NCBI GenBank assembly: GCA_900552995.1
Contig: USBX01000064.1
Location: 1 to 5,901 of the forward strand
Direction: 5' to 3'
DNA: 5,901 nucleotides
From: an uncultured Collinsella sp.
Lineage (GTDB): Bacteria > Actinomycetota > Coriobacteriia > Coriobacteriales > Coriobacteriaceae
Of the stretch, positions 5,635 to 5,901 are shown in pieces (positions within the stretch are counted from its first letter, which is position 1; each line of letters begins with the position of its first letter). The notes under the pieces were generated by a model, which was not told the origin of the DNA, ran no database searches, and saw only the letters and a program-made list of their open reading frames with translations. A program made the translations under genes and the position numbers.

Positions 5635-5655
5635 ATACATACCAATAGTATGTAT
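5635..5655. promoter_or_regulatory. TetR-type operator, proximal copy overlapping the transporter promoter
   Basis: Half-sites ATACATACC and AGTATGTAT surround AAT, with one mismatched pair. It lies 16 nt upstream of the MFS start codon. A possible promoter, TTGGCT (5622-5627), 18 nt, TAGTAT (5646-5651), has its -10 inside this palindrome, so a bound repressor would exclude RNA polymerase. The promoter hexamers are weak matches; the palindrome and its second copy are the firm observation. Confidence 0.68.
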
Positions 5656-5671
5656 CTGGGGAGAGTTTTGC

Positions 5672-5862
5672 ATGTCCATCGAGCGGAAAAGACTTGACGC
5701 GGCGGGTGCCGATACAGTCCGTCGCGCGAGCACACGGCGGTTTGCCGCCTTGCTGCTGGCCCAGGCATGCTTGCTTCTGGGAAGTGTCGTTCTCTGCTTT
5801 GCTTATCCACTTTATGTGCTGGACGAGACGGGCTCTGCCACCGCATATGGCCTTGTGGGGGC
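5672..5862 (+). CDS. MFS transporter, N-terminal fragment cut by end of genuine sequence
   Basis: Only 63 full codons are genuine. The cytosolic head is basic (SIERKRLDAA, then RRASTRR), followed by a first membrane helix (about residues 24-48) ending in FAYPLYVLDETGSATAYGLVGA. That is the usual TM1-loop-TM2 opening of drug and metabolite exporters of the major facilitator superfamily. ATG 5672 has GGGGAG (5658-5663) 8 nt upstream. It is downstream of and co-directional with a TetR gene, with two operators between, pointing to an inducible efflux pump. From base 5863 the frame continues into adapter sequence and yields the artefact peptide CLLYTSDAADDK, which is not part of the protein. The truncation is technical and not a pseudogene. 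Substrate unknown. Confidence 0.8.
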
Positions 5863-5901
5863 CTGTCTCTTATACACATCTGACGCTGCCGACGATAAGG
5901 C
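5863..5901. other. Illumina Nextera (Tn5) adapter contamination at contig end
   Basis: Bases 5863-5881 are CTGTCTCTTATACACATCT, the Tn5 mosaic-end complement used in Nextera libraries. Bases 5882-5895 are GACGCTGCCGACGA, the complement of the Nextera read-1 transposase adapter tail. The remaining TAAGGC (5896-5901) would be the start of an i5 index complement; from memory it fits index GAGCCTTA (S521), but I could not check this. These bases are not genomic and should be trimmed. Confidence 0.97.

Noticed and set aside
5418..5879. A minus-strand open frame beginning MCIRDR
   Set aside because: Its start lies in the Nextera adapter, and the rest is antisense to the transporter and tetR genes.
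5672..5901. MFS gene as a pseudogene or a fusion with an unusual C-terminus
   Set aside because: The apparent change of sequence at 5863 is exactly where the adapter begins, so the break is technical.

Overview
The window is GC-rich bacterial DNA with tightly packed genes. Protein style, base composition and gene content fit a gut Coriobacteriia actinobacterium of the Collinsella type. That assignment is from pattern memory, not from a marker gene. The last 39 bases are not genomic: they read as an Illumina Nextera (Tn5) adapter followed by the start of an index, so the true sequence ends near base 5862.

Layout: (1) Bases 1-1060, minus strand: the N-terminal 353 codons of a 1-deoxy-D-xylulose-5-phosphate synthase (DXS)-family thiamine-diphosphate enzyme, running off the left edge. 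It is a short-linker, divergent member of the family. (2) Bases 1061-1288: a divergent intergenic region with a CAAAACGTTTTG palindrome and a repeated GCCGGCAC. (3) Bases 1289-2869, plus strand: a two-gene, translationally coupled unit of an HD-domain phosphohydrolase and a five-helix membrane protein of the CmpB / 'putative ABC transporter permease' family (PF06541 type). (4) Bases 2870-3067: the amt leader, with tandem 11-bp GTTTC repeats that look like a response-regulator binding array. (5) Bases 3068-4830: an ammonium channel gene (amt) and a PII gene (glnK), separated by a 100-nt imperfect palindrome. (6) Bases 4831-5862: a TetR-family repressor and the start of an MFS transporter gene, with two near-identical 21-bp palindromic operators between them.

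How the genes work together: Amt conducts ammonium, and GlnK, sensing ATP/ADP and 2-oxoglutarate, should plug the Amt trimer when nitrogen is ample. This GlnK lacks Tyr51, so control is probably by ligands alone and not by uridylylation. The TetR-MFS pair looks like a classic ligand-inducible efflux module. The HD/membrane pair is of unknown function. The DXS-family gene would feed isoprenoid, thiamine or pyridoxal synthesis if it is a true DXS, but its sequence leaves that open.

No clearly new multi-gene system is visible. The most worthwhile leads are the amt upstream repeat array, the amt-glnK palindrome, the twin operators and the unusual DXS variant.
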